Positions 62,193 to 64,000 of a stretch of 64,000 bases of DNA are shown here, in pieces (position 1 is the stretch's first letter; each line of letters begins with the position of its first letter). The DNA is from Selenomonadaceae bacterium (GTDB lineage: Bacteria; Bacillota; Negativicutes; Selenomonadales; Selenomonadaceae). The translations under genes were made by a program, and so were the position numbers. Under the pieces are notes generated by a model that saw only the letters and a program-made list of their open reading frames with translations, made no database searches and had not been told where the DNA came from. The stretch lies in the NCBI GenBank assembly GCA_017554235.1, contig JAFZIV010000019.1, positions 62,001 through 126,000 of the forward strand, read 5' to 3'.

Positions 62193-62879
62193 ATGAAAAA
62201 ATATATCGCTGAATGTATTGGTACAATGACGCTTGTAACGCTTGGTTGCGGAACGGCAATGTTAGTTGGTTGTGATTCGGTAAATGGCGGCGGTTACGTC
62301 TTGACGGCATTTGCGTTCGGCTTGTCAATCGTCGCTATGGCGTATTCAATCGGCAACATTTCAGGCTGTCACATTAACCCTGCCGTTTCGCTCGGCGTGC
62401 TGTTAAGCGGTCGTATGTCAACAAAAGATTTCGTTTACTACGTTATCGCGCAATGTATAGGCGCATTACTCGGCGCGGCGTTACTGTCAACGATTTTCAC
62501 AATGGGCGGCGTTACTGATATGACCGGCGGACTCGGTACTAACGGGCTTGCAGGTGTTCATGGAAGTTCAATGGCGGGTTTACTCGTCGAAATAGTTTTG
62601 ACGTTTATTTTTGTGATAAATATTTTGGGTGTCACTTCGCCTAAAGCTAATCACGGTTCATTTGGCGGCTTGATAATCGGCTTGACTTTGGTCGGCGTCC
62701 ACATTTTGGGAATTGGCTTGACTGGTACTTCCGTAAATCCTGCGCGGAGCTTTGGTCCTGCAGTAGTGGCGGCTTGTGGCGGTAATGGTGCGCCGCTTGA
62801 ATGTCTTGCAGTATTTATCGCAGGTCCTTTGGTAGGTGCCGCTCTTGCCGCGTTCATTTATAAAGCATTGGAGGACTAA
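62193..62879 (+). CDS. Aquaporin/MIP family channel
   Basis: 228 residues with six membrane helices and two NPA boxes, HINPAVSLG (near 67) and SVNPARSFGP (near 182). The Arg after the second NPA and the SFGP surrounding look like the AqpZ water-channel class rather than GlpF. The ATG has AAGGAGG about 10 bases upstream. It shares a transcript with the secreted protein gene starting 3 bases after it. Confidence 0.95.
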   Translation: MKKYIAECIGTMTLVTLGCGTAMLVGCDSVNGGGYVLTAFAFGLSIVAMAYSIGNISGCHINPAVSLGVLLSGRMSTKDFVYYVIAQCIGALLGAALLSTIFTMGGVTDMTGGLGTNGLAGVHGSSMAGLLVEIVLTFIFVINILGVTSPKANHGSFGGLIIGLTLVGVHILGIGLTGTSVNPARSFGPAVVAACGGNGAPLECLAVFIAGPLVGAALAAFIYKALED

Positions 62880-62881
62880 TT

Positions 62882-63436
62882 GTGAAAAATTTTTTGTTAA
62901 GCATTTTAATCTGCGCGGCGTTTCTTTTAACGTCCACAACGGCGTTTGCGTCTGTTCAAGAGCAAATCATTGATGGTGCTGACTTGACGAGAATTAAGCG
63001 TCTGGCAGTTGCTTATCCTAATCATTACAAGATAAGTACGGTTTCAGATGAACCGACGATTGAAGCCCTTATTGAAATGCTCGGTACTGCAAATAAATCT
63101 ACAAAATTTACCGTTATTCCCTACACTGACATAGTTGAAATCATTAAGAAAGACAAAGATGTTGACATTACCGCACTTGACTACAGGGACTCGAAAAAAG
63201 CTTTTGAAGAAAATATTGCCAATTATGCGGACTCTTACCTTACTTTGACAACAGCAAATAATGATGATCCTACAACTTTTATGTTCAAGATTCAGAATGC
63301 GCAGACCGGCGACGTAATGTATTTGCTCACGATTAAGAATAACTCTTTCAAAAAAAATGCGAATGGCTATAATTCAGCTTGTGAACTTTTCTATAAAACT
63401 CTTGATGTTGCAATAGAAAAGGCGGCGAAAAAATAA
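62882..63436 (+). CDS. Secreted protein of unknown function
   Basis: 184 residues with signal peptide (FLLSILICAAFLLTSTTAFA). The pattern RIKRLAVAYP, then a helix and KFTVIPYTDIVEII, recalls CsgG/TolB-like lipoprotein folds and the protein at 2815. No lipobox. GTG start follows the aquaporin stop. Confidence 0.75.
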   Translation: MKNFLLSILICAAFLLTSTTAFASVQEQIIDGADLTRIKRLAVAYPNHYKISTVSDEPTIEALIEMLGTANKSTKFTVIPYTDIVEIIKKDKDVDITALDYRDSKKAFEENIANYADSYLTLTTANNDDPTTFMFKIQNAQTGDVMYLLTIKNNSFKKNANGYNSACELFYKTLDVAIEKAAKK

Positions 63437-63461
63437 TTTCGCTTAATAAGGAGTGATTTTT

Positions 63462-64000
63462 ATGCGTAAAATTTTTTTAGCGGCATTTTGTTTCATAATT
63501 TTTTCTGCAAACATTTGTTGCGCGATTGAGAAAAATGAATTTTCTCTTGGCGGAATTACTCCCGATATGACTTACAATGACATTATCGCAAGGTATGGGG
63601 AACCAACAGAAAAATTGAAAGGCTACGCGCAGTTGGTTAGCTCTGTCATTATGTACGGTGACAGCGTAGAATTTGGCTTTATCGGTAGAAACGATCCAAA
63701 AATTACTTACGTTGTTGTGACAAAAAATAACGGTTGGACGACACCTTCAAACATTCACGTCGGTATGCCGATTGATGACGTTATCGAAATTTACGGTTCG
63801 GATTATTCAACGAGAGTTCGCAAACAATCTGATATTCATCAATGGATGATTGATTCCGGTGAACCTTATTACGAATATCATTGGTTCGGAACCGAATACA
63901 CTTGGAAATATTTCATTAACGCCGAGCTTAGTTATGCTTTATCTGTCGTAGAAAATGACGGCAAAGTTACAGCTATCAAACTTAGAAGATTGATACCCGA
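63462..64000 (+). CDS. Secreted SmpA/OmlA-like protein, partial
   Basis: Open at the window end; 179 codons seen. Signal peptide IFLAAFCFIIFSANICCA, then two similar units: GITPDMTYNDIIARYGEPTEKL and IHVGMPIDDVIEIYGSDY. They look like the GMSxDDVxxxYGxP repeats of the SmpA/OmlA/BLIP fold. ATG has AAGGAGTG upstream. Confidence 0.72.
   Translation, partial: MRKIFLAAFCFIIFSANICCAIEKNEFSLGGITPDMTYNDIIARYGEPTEKLKGYAQLVSSVIMYGDSVEFGFIGRNDPKITYVVVTKNNGWTTPSNIHVGMPIDDVIEIYGSDYSTRVRKQSDIHQWMIDSGEPYYEYHWFGTEYTWKYFINAELSYALSVVENDGKVTAIKLRRLIP

Larger units (their letters stand above)
1199..62918. repeat. Dispersed octamer CCGCGCAG/CTGCGCGG
   Basis: About 45-50 exact copies across the window by eye, for example at 1199-1206, 1572-1579, 2644-2651, 5704-5711, 21403-21410, 24407-24414, 27549-27556, 33756-33763, 37241-37248, 44891-44898, 48007-48014, 57725-57732, 60133-60140 and 62911-62918. 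The motif occurs in both strands, in genes and in spacers, and in different reading frames. Confidence 0.8.

Noticed and set aside
1-64000. Very frequent AAAAATTTT tracts
   Set aside because: Mostly explained by Lys/Asn/Ile/Phe codons (AAA, AAT, ATT, TTT) in an AT-rich genome; no spacing pattern that I could support.

Overview
The window is AT-rich bacterial DNA with tightly packed genes, many TTG/GTG starts and strong AGGAGG-type ribosome binding sites. It looks like a Firmicute with an outer membrane (Negativicutes, Selenomonas-like). The pointers are a TibC/Aah-type heptosyltransferase, a flagellar export ATPase, chemoreceptors, two-subunit GlyRS, HemL, FolE2 and DapA. This placement is inference; there is no rRNA gene in the window and I recognise no tRNA gene.

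Layout. 1-5.7 kb: a chemoreceptor, a TetR regulator, small secreted proteins, an orphan omega-RNA-like transposon end and a lone phage YopX protein. 5.7-21 kb: a leftward block for envelope and metabolism (membrane protein, psd, tagA, a secreted ParB/RelA-like protein, a dicarboxylate symporter fusion, glmS, a CorC/HlyC protein, a heptosyltransferase, aroE), an IscB element, pncB and a second chemoreceptor. 21-26.7 kb: trmK, folE2, an orphan gspF, a half-size EamA protein, rsgA and rodA. 26.8-39.9 kb: a BREX type 4 phage-defence island (brxP-brxC-pglZ-brxL) headed by a 980-residue protein with RpoA-CTD-like and sigma-region-4-like segments, followed by a zinc-ribbon protein and a cysteine desulfurase. 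41-48.9 kb: small housekeeping genes, dagK, an isolated fliI, a lone BRO antirepressor, hemL, a transglutaminase and a DUF4931 protein. 49-54.6 kb: the rimP-nusA-ylxR-infB operon. 54.7-64 kb: glySQ, a PreP-like protease, dapA, an aquaporin and secreted proteins.

Three things stand out beyond ordinary genes. First, the octamer CCGCGCAG (or CTGCGCGG) occurs about 45-50 times by eye in AT-rich DNA, in both orientations and several reading frames, at a density like that of DNA-uptake sequences. Second, RNA-guided transposon remnants are split: iscB is intact but its omega-RNA core seems replaced by an AT-rich inverted repeat, while an orphan copy at 4.3 kb keeps a long core without a nuclease, and a lone CRISPR-repeat-like sequence lies in the infB leader. 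Third, the BREX island carries an unusual transcription-factor-like first gene and lies beside a sulfur-mobilising enzyme.
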